Below are positions 49,152 through 56,710 of a stretch of 64,000 nt of DNA, piece by piece (positions within the stretch are counted from its first letter, which is position 1; every line of letters begins with the position of its first letter). Origin of the DNA: Roseococcus sp. SDR (GTDB lineage: Bacteria > Pseudomonadota > Alphaproteobacteria > Acetobacterales > Acetobacteraceae); the NCBI RefSeq assembly GCF_019083995.1, contig NZ_JAHRCU010000017.1:57361-121360 (forward strand), read 5' to 3'. Below the pieces are notes generated by a model, which was not told the origin of the DNA, ran no database searches, and worked only from the letters and a program-made list of their open reading frames with translations. A program made the position numbers and the translations under genes.

Positions 49152-50156
49152 ATGTCCAATTCCCCCCTTGGCGCCCGCTTCGGCCGTCGCGCCTTGGCCG
49201 GCCTGCTCGCCGCCCCTGCGCTCGCGCCAGGCCTTGCCGCCGCGCAGGAGGCCTATCCGAACCGACCCATGCGCTTCATCGTCCCGGTCGCCGCCGGCGG
49301 CTCGGCCGATGCCCAGGCGCGCCGCGTGGCCCAACGCCTGGCCGAGCGCTGGGGCCAGCCCGTGGTGGTGGAAAACCGCCCCGGCGCCAATGGCATCGTC
49401 GCCGTTCAGAACTTCCTGCAGGCGCCGCCCGATGGGCACACCGTCTTCGCCACGCCCTCGGGGCCCATCGCGATCAACCCGAGCCTGTACCGCAACCTGC
49501 CCTATGACCCCTTCCGGGATTTCAGCTTCGCCTCGCTCATCAGCGTGATCCCGCTGGTGCTGGCGGTGCACCCTTCCGTGCCGGCGAACAACCTGGCCGA
49601 GCTGGTGGCGCTGACGCGGCGGCAGGGTGCGAGCTTCGCCTTCGCCAATGCCGGCGTCGGCACGCCCTCGCACCTTTCCATCGCCATGTTCCGCAGCATG
49701 GCGGGCGGCGGGGACGTGACCTCCGTGCCCTTCGGCGGCTCGGCGCCCGGGCTCACCTCCATCGTGGGGGGCCAGACGCAGGCGATGTTCGACGCCGCGG
49801 TCTCCATCGCACCCTTCTTCCGCGACAACCGGCTGAAGCCCATCGGCGTCGCGCATAGCGAGCGCCTCTCCATGCTGCCGGAGGTGCCGACGCTGATCGA
49901 GCAGGGCGCGCCGAACTTCCTCTCCGCCACCTGGATGAGCCTCTGCACCCATGCGGCGACGCCGCGGGACCGTACGGCGCGCCTCTCCGCCGAGGTGGAC
50001 GCGATCCTGGCTGAACCCGCCCTGCGCGAGCTGCTGACCAGCCAGGGCGCCTTCGTGCGCGGCGGCACGCCGGAGCAGTTCGCCGCCTTCGCCCGGGCCG
50101 AGGCCGACAAATGGGGCCGCCTGGTGCGCGAGACGGGCGCGACGGTGGATGCCTGA
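49152..50156 (+). CDS. Tripartite tricarboxylate transporter receptor (Bug/TctC family)
   Basis: Seventh Bug-type receptor, 334 aa. Start 49152 has GGGAG eight bases upstream and yields a signal sequence with an arginine pair (GRRALAGLLAAPALAPGLAAAQ). Then MRFIVPVAAGGSADAQARRV and PVVVENRPGANGIVAV. The GntR-family gene and its likely operator lie 30-65 bases downstream in the same direction, so the regulator may control a unit with this receptor. Confidence 0.92.
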   Translation: MSNSPLGARFGRRALAGLLAAPALAPGLAAAQEAYPNRPMRFIVPVAAGGSADAQARRVAQRLAERWGQPVVVENRPGANGIVAVQNFLQAPPDGHTVFATPSGPIAINPSLYRNLPYDPFRDFSFASLISVIPLVLAVHPSVPANNLAELVALTRRQGASFAFANAGVGTPSHLSIAMFRSMAGGGDVTSVPFGGSAPGLTSIVGGQTQAMFDAAVSIAPFFRDNRLKPIGVAHSERLSMLPEVPTLIEQGAPNFLSATWMSLCTHAATPRDRTARLSAEVDAILAEPALRELLTSQGAFVRGGTPEQFAAFARAEADKWGRLVRETGATVDA

Positions 50157-50184
50157 CCGGCCCTGGCCGGTTATCATGTAACAT

Positions 50185-50196
50185 ATTGCATGCAAT
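50185..50196. promoter_or_regulatory. Palindrome ATTGCATGCAAT, likely GntR operator
   Basis: Perfect 12-bp palindrome 24 bases before the GntR gene's ATG. The same 12 bases, extended to ATTGCATGCAATCC, occur again inside that gene at 50625-50636. FCD-type GntR regulators typically bind short palindromes with a similar TTG...CAA spacing, so autoregulation is likely. Confidence 0.6.
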
Positions 50197-50220
50197 CCGG
50201 TCCTGCGTCAGAAGCGGCGC

Positions 50221-50931
50221 ATGGCCGGCCACCCCACCCGCATCGCCCATGCGCTGCGCGCCCGCATCTTCGCGGGCGAGCACCCGCCAGGCAGCCGCCT
50301 CGCCGAGATCCCGCTCGCCGAGGCACTGGGCGTCTCGCGCACGCCGATCCGCCTTGCGCTGGCCCAGCTGGAGGCCGAAGGCCTGGTCCAGGCTTCGGCC
50401 GGCGGCGGATTTCTGGTGCGCCGCTTCACCCTGCCCGAGATCGAGGACGCCATCGCCGTGCGCGGCCAGCTGGAGGGCATGGCCGCCCGGCTGGTGGCGG
50501 AGCAGGGCCTCTCCCCGGCCACCCGCCAGGCCATGGAAGCCAGCCTCGCGGCCGGCGATGCGGCCCTGGAAGCCCCCCTGCTCGACGCCGCCGCCCTGGC
50601 CGCCTATGGCGATATGAACTCAAGATTGCATGCAATCCTGCTGGAGGCGGCGGGAAATGACGCGCTGAGCCGCGCGCTCGCCGCCATCACCGCGCTGCCC
50701 TTCGCCGCTGCCTCGGCCCTCGTCCCGCATGAGGGCAGTGCGGCCGCGCGCCACGCCCTGCTGCGCCATGCGCATCACCAGCATCACCTCCTGGTGGAGG
50801 CGCTGGTGGCCGGCCAGGGCAGCCGCGCCGAGGGGCTGATGCGCGAACACGCCGAGAATGCCCGTCGCAACCTCCGCCTGATCCTCGCCGCCGGCGAGCC
50901 GGGCGTGAGCCCGCTCGTCACCCAGGCCTAG
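50221..50931 (+). CDS. GntR family transcriptional regulator, FCD subgroup
   Basis: A 236-residue regulator: winged-helix N-terminus (LRARIFAGEHPPGSRLAEIPLAEALGVSRTPIRLALAQLEAEGLV) and a helical FCD ligand-binding C-terminus with the acidic/His pattern (NSRLHAILLEAAGN; HAHHQHHLLVEAL). FCD regulators sense small acids. It lies between TctC-type receptors and a MetE-like gene, 13 bases upstream of the latter. It likely governs one or both. Confidence 0.9.
   Translation: MAGHPTRIAHALRARIFAGEHPPGSRLAEIPLAEALGVSRTPIRLALAQLEAEGLVQASAGGGFLVRRFTLPEIEDAIAVRGQLEGMAARLVAEQGLSPATRQAMEASLAAGDAALEAPLLDAAALAAYGDMNSRLHAILLEAAGNDALSRALAAITALPFAAASALVPHEGSAAARHALLRHAHHQHHLLVEALVAGQGSRAEGLMREHAENARRNLRLILAAGEPGVSPLVTQA
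50625..50636. promoter_or_regulatory. Second copy of ATTGCATGCAAT inside the GntR gene
   Basis: Exact repeat of the palindrome upstream of the gene, sharing 14 bases (ATTGCATGCAATCC), 440 bp away. A second operator would allow looping or roadblock control. Its occurrence in coding DNA of otherwise high GC makes chance less likely, though not excluded. Confidence 0.45.
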
Positions 50932-50943
50932 AGAGGAAACCCC

Positions 50944-52047
50944 ATGCAAAAGCCGCCCTTCCGCGCCGACCATGTCGGCAGCCTGCTGCGCCCCATCCCG
51001 CTGCGCGAGGCGCGTGCCGCCCGCGCCGCCGGCACCCTGAGCGCCGAGGCGCTGCGCGCCGCCGAGGACGCTGCCATCCGGACGGTCATTGCCGAGCAGA
51101 AGGCCATCGGCCTCAAGGCCGTCACCGATGGCGAGTTCCGCCGCGCCTTCTGGCATTTCGACTTCCTGGCCGGCCTCGGCGGTGTCGAGATGTATGAGGC
51201 CGACCAGGGCATCCAGTTCCAGGGCGGCCAGACCAAGGCCTATGGCCTGAAGGTCACCGGCCCCATCCGCTATGAGGGCCATCCCTTCGTGCGCGACTAC
51301 GCCTTCGTGGCGGCGAATGCCGGCGGGGCCGCGCCCAAGATCACCATCCCCTCCCCCTCCGTGCTGCATTTCCGCGGCGGCCGCCGCGCGGTGGATGCGC
51401 ACACCTATCCGGACATGGCGGGCTTCTTCACCGATCTCGGCGAGGCCTATGCCGCCGCCGTGGCGGATTTCGCGGGTGCCGGCTGCCGCTACCTGCAGCT
51501 GGATGAGGTGAACATCGCCTATCTCTGCGACCCGGATCAGATCGCGGGCCTCAAGGCGCGCGGCGAGGAGACGGAGGGGCTGCTTGGCAAATATGCCGAC
51601 CTCATCAACCGCGCCATCGCTGGCCGGCCGTCGGACATGTTCGTCTCCATGCATCTCTGCCGCGGCAACTTCCGCTCGATGCACATCGCGCAGGGCGGCT
51701 ACGACCCGGTGGCCGAGGTGCTGTTCAACGGCATCAACGTGAATGCCTATTTCATGGAGTATGACGATGAGCGCTCGGGCAGCTTCGCGCCGCTGCGCTT
51801 CCTGCCGAAGGGCAAGACCGTCGTGCTCGGCCTCGTCACCTCCAAGCGCGGTGAACTTGAATCGAAGGACCTGCTGAAGCGCCGCATCGAGGCGGCGGCG
51901 AAATACGCGCCGCTGGAGCAGCTCGCGATCAGCCCGCAATGCGGCTTCGCCTCGACCGAGGAGGGCAATGTCCTCACCGTCGAGGAGCAATGGGCCAAGC
52001 TGCGCCTCTGCGTCGAGGTGGCGCAGGAGGTCTGGGGCGCGGTCTGA
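50944..52047 (+). CDS. MetE-like cobalamin-independent methionine synthase family protein
   Basis: A 367-residue stand-alone C-terminal-type MetE domain (YxjG/YxjH group): FRADHVGSLLRP, AVTDGEFRRAFWHFDFL, GCRYLQLDEVNIAYLCDP, MHLCRGNFRS and LAISPQCGFAST. These hold the zinc-binding His, Cys and Cys. Such proteins transfer methyl groups from folate or other donors to thiols; the exact substrate is unknown. It follows the GntR gene by 12 bases. Confidence 0.88.
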   Translation: MQKPPFRADHVGSLLRPIPLREARAARAAGTLSAEALRAAEDAAIRTVIAEQKAIGLKAVTDGEFRRAFWHFDFLAGLGGVEMYEADQGIQFQGGQTKAYGLKVTGPIRYEGHPFVRDYAFVAANAGGAAPKITIPSPSVLHFRGGRRAVDAHTYPDMAGFFTDLGEAYAAAVADFAGAGCRYLQLDEVNIAYLCDPDQIAGLKARGEETEGLLGKYADLINRAIAGRPSDMFVSMHLCRGNFRSMHIAQGGYDPVAEVLFNGINVNAYFMEYDDERSGSFAPLRFLPKGKTVVLGLVTSKRGELESKDLLKRRIEAAAKYAPLEQLAISPQCGFASTEEGNVLTVEEQWAKLRLCVEVAQEVWGAV

Positions 52048-52059
52048 GCCGGCGGCGCC

Positions 52060-52470
52060 TCAGCGCCGAGTCGTGCCCGTCAGCCGCCCCTGCGCGTCAT
52101 AGTGGCGGATGGTCTGGCCGCTCACCTCCGAGCGGCCGGTGCTGCGGCCCTGCGCGTCATAATGGCGCGTGGTGTCGCCCCTCACCTCGCTGCGGCCGGT
52201 GCTGCGCCCCTGCGCGTCGTATTGCCGCAGCGTGTCCCCGCTGCGCTCGACGCGGCCGGTGCTGCGCCCCTGGGCGTCGTAGTCGCGCCGCGTATCGCCA
52301 CGGAACTCGCTGCGCCCGGTGCTGCGCCCCTGCGCGTCATATTGCCGCACCGTGTCGCCATTGCGCTCGGTGCGGCCGATGTTGCGACCCTGCGCGTCAT
52401 AGTCGCGCTTTGTCTGGGCGCCGGCGGGCGGGATGGTGAGCAGCAGGGCTGCGAGGAAAGCGGGCCACAT
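52060..52470 (-). CDS. Secreted protein of 20-residue YDAQGR repeats
   Basis: A 136-residue protein: signal peptide MWPAFLAALLLTIPPAGAQ, then six tandem 20-residue units with core YDAQGRSTGR, alternating basic (GDTRR) and acidic residues. Similar short secreted repeat proteins occur in Acetobacteraceae; the pattern recalls YD/RHS-type beta repeats but is far shorter. Function unknown. Confidence 0.78.
   Translation of the reverse strand: MWPAFLAALLLTIPPAGAQTKRDYDAQGRNIGRTERNGDTVRQYDAQGRSTGRSEFRGDTRRDYDAQGRSTGRVERSGDTLRQYDAQGRSTGRSEVRGDTTRHYDAQGRSTGRSEVSGQTIRHYDAQGRLTGTTRR
52079..52415 (-). repeat. 60-bp tandem repeat (six units)
   Basis: Near-perfect direct repeat of exactly 60 bp coding the 20-residue units; most differences are in the middle of each unit. 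It lies within the gene above and is likely to vary in copy number between strains. Confidence 0.85.
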
Positions 52471-52499
52471 GCAGGGAAGCTTCCCCGCCGCTCATGGCG

Positions 52500-53162
52500 T
52501 CAATGGGGCAGCAATCGGGCGATGGTGACCCGTTTCTCCGTGCGGTCCTCCAGCTCCAGCGTGGTCGGCACGGCGTGGGTGGAGAGCGGCACGAGCCCCT
52601 CGCGCGGCAGATAGGCGCGGCCGGGATCGGCGACCAGCACTTCCGCCCCTGCGGCTGCCATGGCGCGCAGCCAGGGCAGGATATGCGCCGTCATCGGCGC
52701 CTCGTAGCAGACGTCGCCGCAGAGGATCACATCCCACCGGCAGGGGCTGCCCACCACATCGCGGGCCAGGGCCGTGACCGTCACGCCGTTCAGTGCGGCG
52801 TTCATGCCGATGGCGGCGATGGCGAGCGGGTCGATCTCCGCGGCCTCCACCACGGCCGCCCCCGACTGCGCGGCCACGATGGCGGCCAGCCCGCAGCCCG
52901 CCGCGAAATCCAGCACGCGCCGGCCCCGCACCATGGCGGGCGCGTCGCGGATGGCACGCGCCAGCGCCTGCCCGCCCGGCCAGGCGAAGGCCCAGAAGGG
53001 CGGCTCGATGCCCGCCTCGCGCAGGAATTCCTCGCTGGCCTGCCAGATGGGCGTGATCTCACTCGCGAGGTGCAGGCGCAGGCCGGGCAGCAGCGGCGTC
53101 TCGGCGATCGCGGTCTGGGCCCGGATGAAGGCCTCCGCGTCGGACGGGCCCGCCCCGCTCAC
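52500..53162 (-). CDS. ETFB lysine methyltransferase-like SAM methyltransferase
   Basis: A 220-residue class I methyltransferase resembling METTL20/ETFBKMT and PrmA: PPFWAFAWPGGQALAR, VLDFAAGCGLAAIVAAQSGA (motif I), CGDVCYEAPM, LVADPGRAYLP and PTTLELEDR. Bacterial homologues methylate lysines of the electron-transfer flavoprotein beta subunit or ribosomal proteins. The stop of ubiA overlaps its start by 4 bases, so both are co-translated. Confidence 0.83.
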   Translation of the reverse strand: MSGAGPSDAEAFIRAQTAIAETPLLPGLRLHLASEITPIWQASEEFLREAGIEPPFWAFAWPGGQALARAIRDAPAMVRGRRVLDFAAGCGLAAIVAAQSGAAVVEAAEIDPLAIAAIGMNAALNGVTVTALARDVVGSPCRWDVILCGDVCYEAPMTAHILPWLRAMAAAGAEVLVADPGRAYLPREGLVPLSTHAVPTTLELEDRTEKRVTIARLLPH

Positions 53163-54067
53163 ATACGCCCGATCAGGATGGCGAGGCCGCCCAGCAGCCC
53201 CACCTCACGGTTGAGCTTGAACAAGGTGAGGCAATGGCCGGGATCGTTGATGTCGAGATCCCAGACCTGATAGGCGAGCACGGCGGCGGGCATGGCGAGC
53301 GCCAGGTAGAACCAGGAATTCAACCCCGAGATCCAGCCCGCCAGCGCCAGCAGCGCCAGCGTCATCGCGTAGCAGGCAGCGAGGAAGGGCCGCGTCCGGG
53401 CGCCGAACTTGAGCGCGGTGGAGCGGATGCCCACCATCGCGTCATCCTCACGGTCCTGATGGGCGTAGATCGTGTCGTAGCCGAGGATCCAGAAGATCGT
53501 CGCCGCATAGAGCACGGCCATCGCGAGGCTGGGCCCGCCGCTCGCCGCCACCGGCCCCATCAGCGCCGCCCAGCCGAAGGTGAAGCCAAGCACGAGTTGC
53601 GGGTAATCCGTCACGCGCTTGGCCAGCGGATAGAGCAGCACCGGCACCAGCGAGAGCACGCCGAGCCAGATCGCAGGCGTGTTCAGTTGCAGCAGGATGG
53701 TGAGGCCGATGGCGCAGAGCAGCGCCAGGAACATCACCGCCTGGCGCGGCGAGATGGCGCCCGAGGCGAGCGGCCGGCCGCGTGTGCGCTCCACCTGCTT
53801 GTCGATATCGCGATCCCAGAGGTCGTTCACGACGCAGCCCGCGCCACGCATCACCACGGCACCGGCGAAGAAAAGCAGGATGAGCCAGATGCCCTGGAGC
53901 CAGCCCGTCGCCTGCAGCGTGATGCCCCAGAGACCGGGCAGGAAGAGCAGCCAGGAGCCGATGGGGCGATCGAGCCGCATCAGCAGAGCATAGGGGCGCA
54001 GGGCGACGGGCAGGTTCGCGACCAGGCCGCCGGTGCGGATATCGGTATAGCCGCGCGTCTCTTGCAT
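53159..54067 (-). CDS. ubiA: 4-hydroxybenzoate polyprenyltransferase
   Basis: Integral membrane prenyltransferase of ubiquinone synthesis, about 302 aa with roughly eight hydrophobic segments. First Asp-rich motif GCVVNDLWDRDIDKQVERTRGRPLASG (N-D-x-x-D-x-x-x-D), second motif YDTIYAHQDREDD. The start is uncertain. ATG 54067 gives the usual family N-terminus, but ATG 54097 has GGGGGA at a good distance. Either start abuts or overlaps the divergent rsmE start. Confidence 0.94.
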   Translation of the reverse strand: MQETRGYTDIRTGGLVANLPVALRPYALLMRLDRPIGSWLLFLPGLWGITLQATGWLQGIWLILLFFAGAVVMRGAGCVVNDLWDRDIDKQVERTRGRPLASGAISPRQAVMFLALLCAIGLTILLQLNTPAIWLGVLSLVPVLLYPLAKRVTDYPQLVLGFTFGWAALMGPVAASGGPSLAMAVLYAATIFWILGYDTIYAHQDREDDAMVGIRSTALKFGARTRPFLAACYAMTLALLALAGWISGLNSWFYLALAMPAAVLAYQVWDLDINDPGHCLTLFKLNREVGLLGGLAILIGRM

Positions 54068-54095
54068 GCCGTGTTGCAGCACGGCAGATGAAGCC

Positions 54096-54815
54096 ATGTC
54101 CATCCCCCGTCTGCACGCCGAGGGCCCGCTGGCGCCGGGCGTCGAGATCGCGCTCACCCCCGCCCAGGCCCACCATATCGGCCATGTGCTGCGCCGTGCG
54201 CCGGGGGCTGCGCTCATCGCGTTCAACGCGACCGAGGGGGAATTCGCCGCCGAGCTGACCGCCTTGCGCAAGGATCGCGGCGCGATGCGCCTGGGAGAGC
54301 GGCTGCGCGCCCCCGCACCCGAGCCCGAACTGCGCGCGCTGGTCGCGGCGCTCAAGCGCGAGGCGATGGATTGGGCGGTGGAAAAGGCGACGGAACTCGG
54401 CGCCACGCGCATCCAGCCCGTGCTGACCCGCCGCTGCGTGGCCGGGCACAGCAACACCGAGCGCCTCTCCGCCATCGCGCGCGCCGCCGCCGAGCAATGC
54501 GAGCGGCTTTCCATCCCCGCCGTGATGGAGGCCCGCCCGCTGCATGCGGTCCTCGATGCCTGGGACGGCGCCCCCCTTCTGGTGGCGGCCGAGCGGCGCG
54601 AGGCGCGACCCTTGCATGACATTTTGGAAACGCTCACGGCGCCCTGCGGGTTTCTCGTGGGCCCCGAGGGTGGCTTCGAGCGGGCCGAGCTTGACGATCT
54701 GGCCCGGCGACCCTTTGTATCGCTCGCAACACTGGGGCCGCGCATCCTCCGCGCCGAGACGGCGCTGGTGGCGGGACTGGGTGCCATCTCCCTGGCGCTC
54801 GACGCCCGGCGCTGA
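54096..54815 (+). CDS. rsmE: 16S rRNA (uracil-1498-N3)-methyltransferase
   Basis: SPOUT-type methyltransferase, 239 aa. PUA-like N-terminus (IPRLHAEGPLAPG, HHIGHVLR), KREAMDWAVEKATELGATRIQPVLTRR, then the knotted SAM site LVGPEGGFERAELD and LGPRILRAETA. Modifies U1498 in the 30S subunit. Divergent from ubiA with almost no spacing; followed by gshA after about 27 bases. Confidence 0.95.
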   Translation: MSIPRLHAEGPLAPGVEIALTPAQAHHIGHVLRRAPGAALIAFNATEGEFAAELTALRKDRGAMRLGERLRAPAPEPELRALVAALKREAMDWAVEKATELGATRIQPVLTRRCVAGHSNTERLSAIARAAAEQCERLSIPAVMEARPLHAVLDAWDGAPLLVAAERREARPLHDILETLTAPCGFLVGPEGGFERAELDDLARRPFVSLATLGPRILRAETALVAGLGAISLALDARR

Positions 54816-54842
54816 CCGCTCTGACACGAATGAAAGAACCGC

Positions 54843-56186
54843 ATGTCCAATCCCGGCCAGGCTGACCCCACGCCGATCACGTCCGCGCGCCAATTGGCCG
54901 AATGGTTCGCCGCCGGCTGCAAGGCGAAATCCGCCTGGCGCATCGGCACGGAGCACGAGAAGTTCGGCTTCCGCCGCACCGACTTCACGCCGCCCGACTA
55001 CGCGCATCAGGGCATCGGCGCGATGCTGGACGGCATCATGCGCAAGGGCTGGGAGCCGATCCGCGACGCGGGCAACGTCATCGGCCTGACCCGCGGCTCC
55101 GCCTCGGTCAGCCTCGAGCCCGGCGGGCAGTTCGAGCTCTCCGGCGGCCCGATGGAGGATCTGCACGCGGCACGCCTCGAACTCGCCGCGCATCTGCGCG
55201 ACGTGCATGAGGTGGCGGGGCCGCTCGGCCTCGGCTTCGCGGGGATGGGCTTCCATCCCGTCGCGCGGCGCGAGGACATGCCCTGGATGCCCAAGAGCCG
55301 CTACGCGATCATGCGGCGCTACATGCCCACGCGCGGCAGCATGGGCCTCGACATGATGCTCCGCACCTCGACGGTGCAGGTGAACCTCGATTTCGGCGAC
55401 GAGGCCGACATGGTGGAGAAGCTGCGCGTCTCGCTGGCGCTTCAGCCGCTCGCCACCGCGCTCTTCGCCTCCTCGCCGCTGCGCGAGGGCAAGCCCTCCG
55501 GCTACAAGTCGCTGCGCGGCCATGTCTGGTCCGACACGGACCCCGACCGCACCGGCATCCCGGGCCTGGTCTTCGAGGAGGGCTTCGGCTTCGAGCGCTT
55601 CGCGGAATACGTGCTCGACGTGCCGATGTATTTCGTGGCGCGCGACGGAAAGCTGCTGGACGCGACGGGCCAGAGCTTCCGCCGCTTCATGTCGGCCGGC
55701 CTCGAAAGCCTGCCCGGCATCGAAGCCACGATGGGTGACGTGGCGGACCACGTCACCACCGTCTTCACCGAGGTGCGGCTCAAGAAGTTCCTGGAGATGC
55801 GCGGCTCGGATTCCGGCTCGGCCGCCATGATCCAGGCGCAGCCCGCCTTCTGGGTCGGCCTGATCTATGACGACGCGGCCCAGAAGGCGGCCCGCGCGCT
55901 GACCAAAGGCTGGACGGTCGCGCAGATGCACCAGCTCCGCGCCGATGCGCCGCGCCTCGCGCTCCAAGCCGAGATCGCCGGCCGTTCGCTGCGGGACGTG
56001 GCGCGAGACGCGCTGACGATCAGCGAAGCTGGCCTCAAGGCGCGCGGGATGGGCGAGGAGATCTACCTCACCCCGCTCTGGGAGATCGTGGAAAGCGGGA
56101 TGACCCAGGCGGACCGGATCCTGCAGATGTTCCATGGCCCCTGGCAGGGCGATGCCCGCCAGGCCCTGCCCTTCGCCGAGCTTTGA
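54843..56186 (+). CDS. gshA: Glutamate-cysteine ligase
   Basis: First enzyme of glutathione synthesis, 447 aa, of the plant/alphaproteobacterial GCS2 type. KSAWRIGTEHEKFGF (metal-binding E-H-E), GLTRGSASVSLEPGGQFELSG, RYMPTRGSMGLDMMLRTSTVQVNLDF and the QAQPAFWVGLIYDD segment. Glutathione made here serves the GST and glutathione-peroxidase-like proteins of this window. Confidence 0.95.
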   Translation: MSNPGQADPTPITSARQLAEWFAAGCKAKSAWRIGTEHEKFGFRRTDFTPPDYAHQGIGAMLDGIMRKGWEPIRDAGNVIGLTRGSASVSLEPGGQFELSGGPMEDLHAARLELAAHLRDVHEVAGPLGLGFAGMGFHPVARREDMPWMPKSRYAIMRRYMPTRGSMGLDMMLRTSTVQVNLDFGDEADMVEKLRVSLALQPLATALFASSPLREGKPSGYKSLRGHVWSDTDPDRTGIPGLVFEEGFGFERFAEYVLDVPMYFVARDGKLLDATGQSFRRFMSAGLESLPGIEATMGDVADHVTTVFTEVRLKKFLEMRGSDSGSAAMIQAQPAFWVGLIYDDAAQKAARALTKGWTVAQMHQLRADAPRLALQAEIAGRSLRDVARDALTISEAGLKARGMGEEIYLTPLWEIVESGMTQADRILQMFHGPWQGDARQALPFAEL

Positions 56187-56250
56187 GGCGGCGCAAGGCC
56201 GGGGCGCACGCCCCGGCCTAGCCTCGGCCCATTGAGCCGAGGAGCCCACC

Positions 56251-56691
56251 ATGCCCACCCTTTCCGTCGCCGATCTCTTCGCCGCGAAGGCGGCCGCCCA
56301 GGCGCGCCGCCATGCCGAGGAGGAAGCCGCGCGCGAAGCGCATCAGGCCGAGCTCAAGGCCTTCGCCGAAAAGCTGATGACCTACCAGATCACGGAGGAG
56401 GACAAGCAGCGCGCCCTCGCCAAGATCCGCCGCGCCTTCGAGAATGGCGAGAAGGAGGCGATGCTGATCCGCTTCCCCTCCGACCTCTGCGAGGACCAGG
56501 GCCGGCGCATCAACAACCGGCTGGAGGGCTGGCAGGAGACATTGCCCGGCGTTCTGAAGCACGTGCATGAATGGTGGGAGAAGGAGCTGGCCCCCGGCGG
56601 CTTCACCTTCGGCGCCCGCGTGCTGGATTACCCGGGCGGGATGCCCGGCGATATCGGCCTCTTCATCGGCTGGCCCGACCAGCTGGGCTGA
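56251..56691 (+). CDS. Conserved hypothetical protein, 146 aa
   Basis: Acidic-basic helical N-terminal half (AAAQARRHAEEEAAREAHQ, likely coiled coil) and a compact C-terminal half with IRFPSDLCEDQGRRINN, WEKELAPGGFTFGARVLDYPGG and GLFIGWPDQLG. A plausible ribosome site (GAGGAGCCC) precedes the ATG. No family recognised; composition and packing support a real gene. Confidence 0.72.
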   Translation: MPTLSVADLFAAKAAAQARRHAEEEAAREAHQAELKAFAEKLMTYQITEEDKQRALAKIRRAFENGEKEAMLIRFPSDLCEDQGRRINNRLEGWQETLPGVLKHVHEWWEKELAPGGFTFGARVLDYPGGMPGDIGLFIGWPDQLG

Positions 56692-56710
56692 TCGGGCCCG
56701 GGGCGCCCGC

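Noticed and set aside
50932..50943. Riboswitch before the MetE-like gene
   Set aside because: Only 12 bases separate it from the GntR stop; no room for a SAM or cobalamin riboswitch.
52079..52415. CRISPR-like array of 60-bp period
   Set aside because: Whole 60-bp units are repeated and coding, without repeat-spacer alternation.
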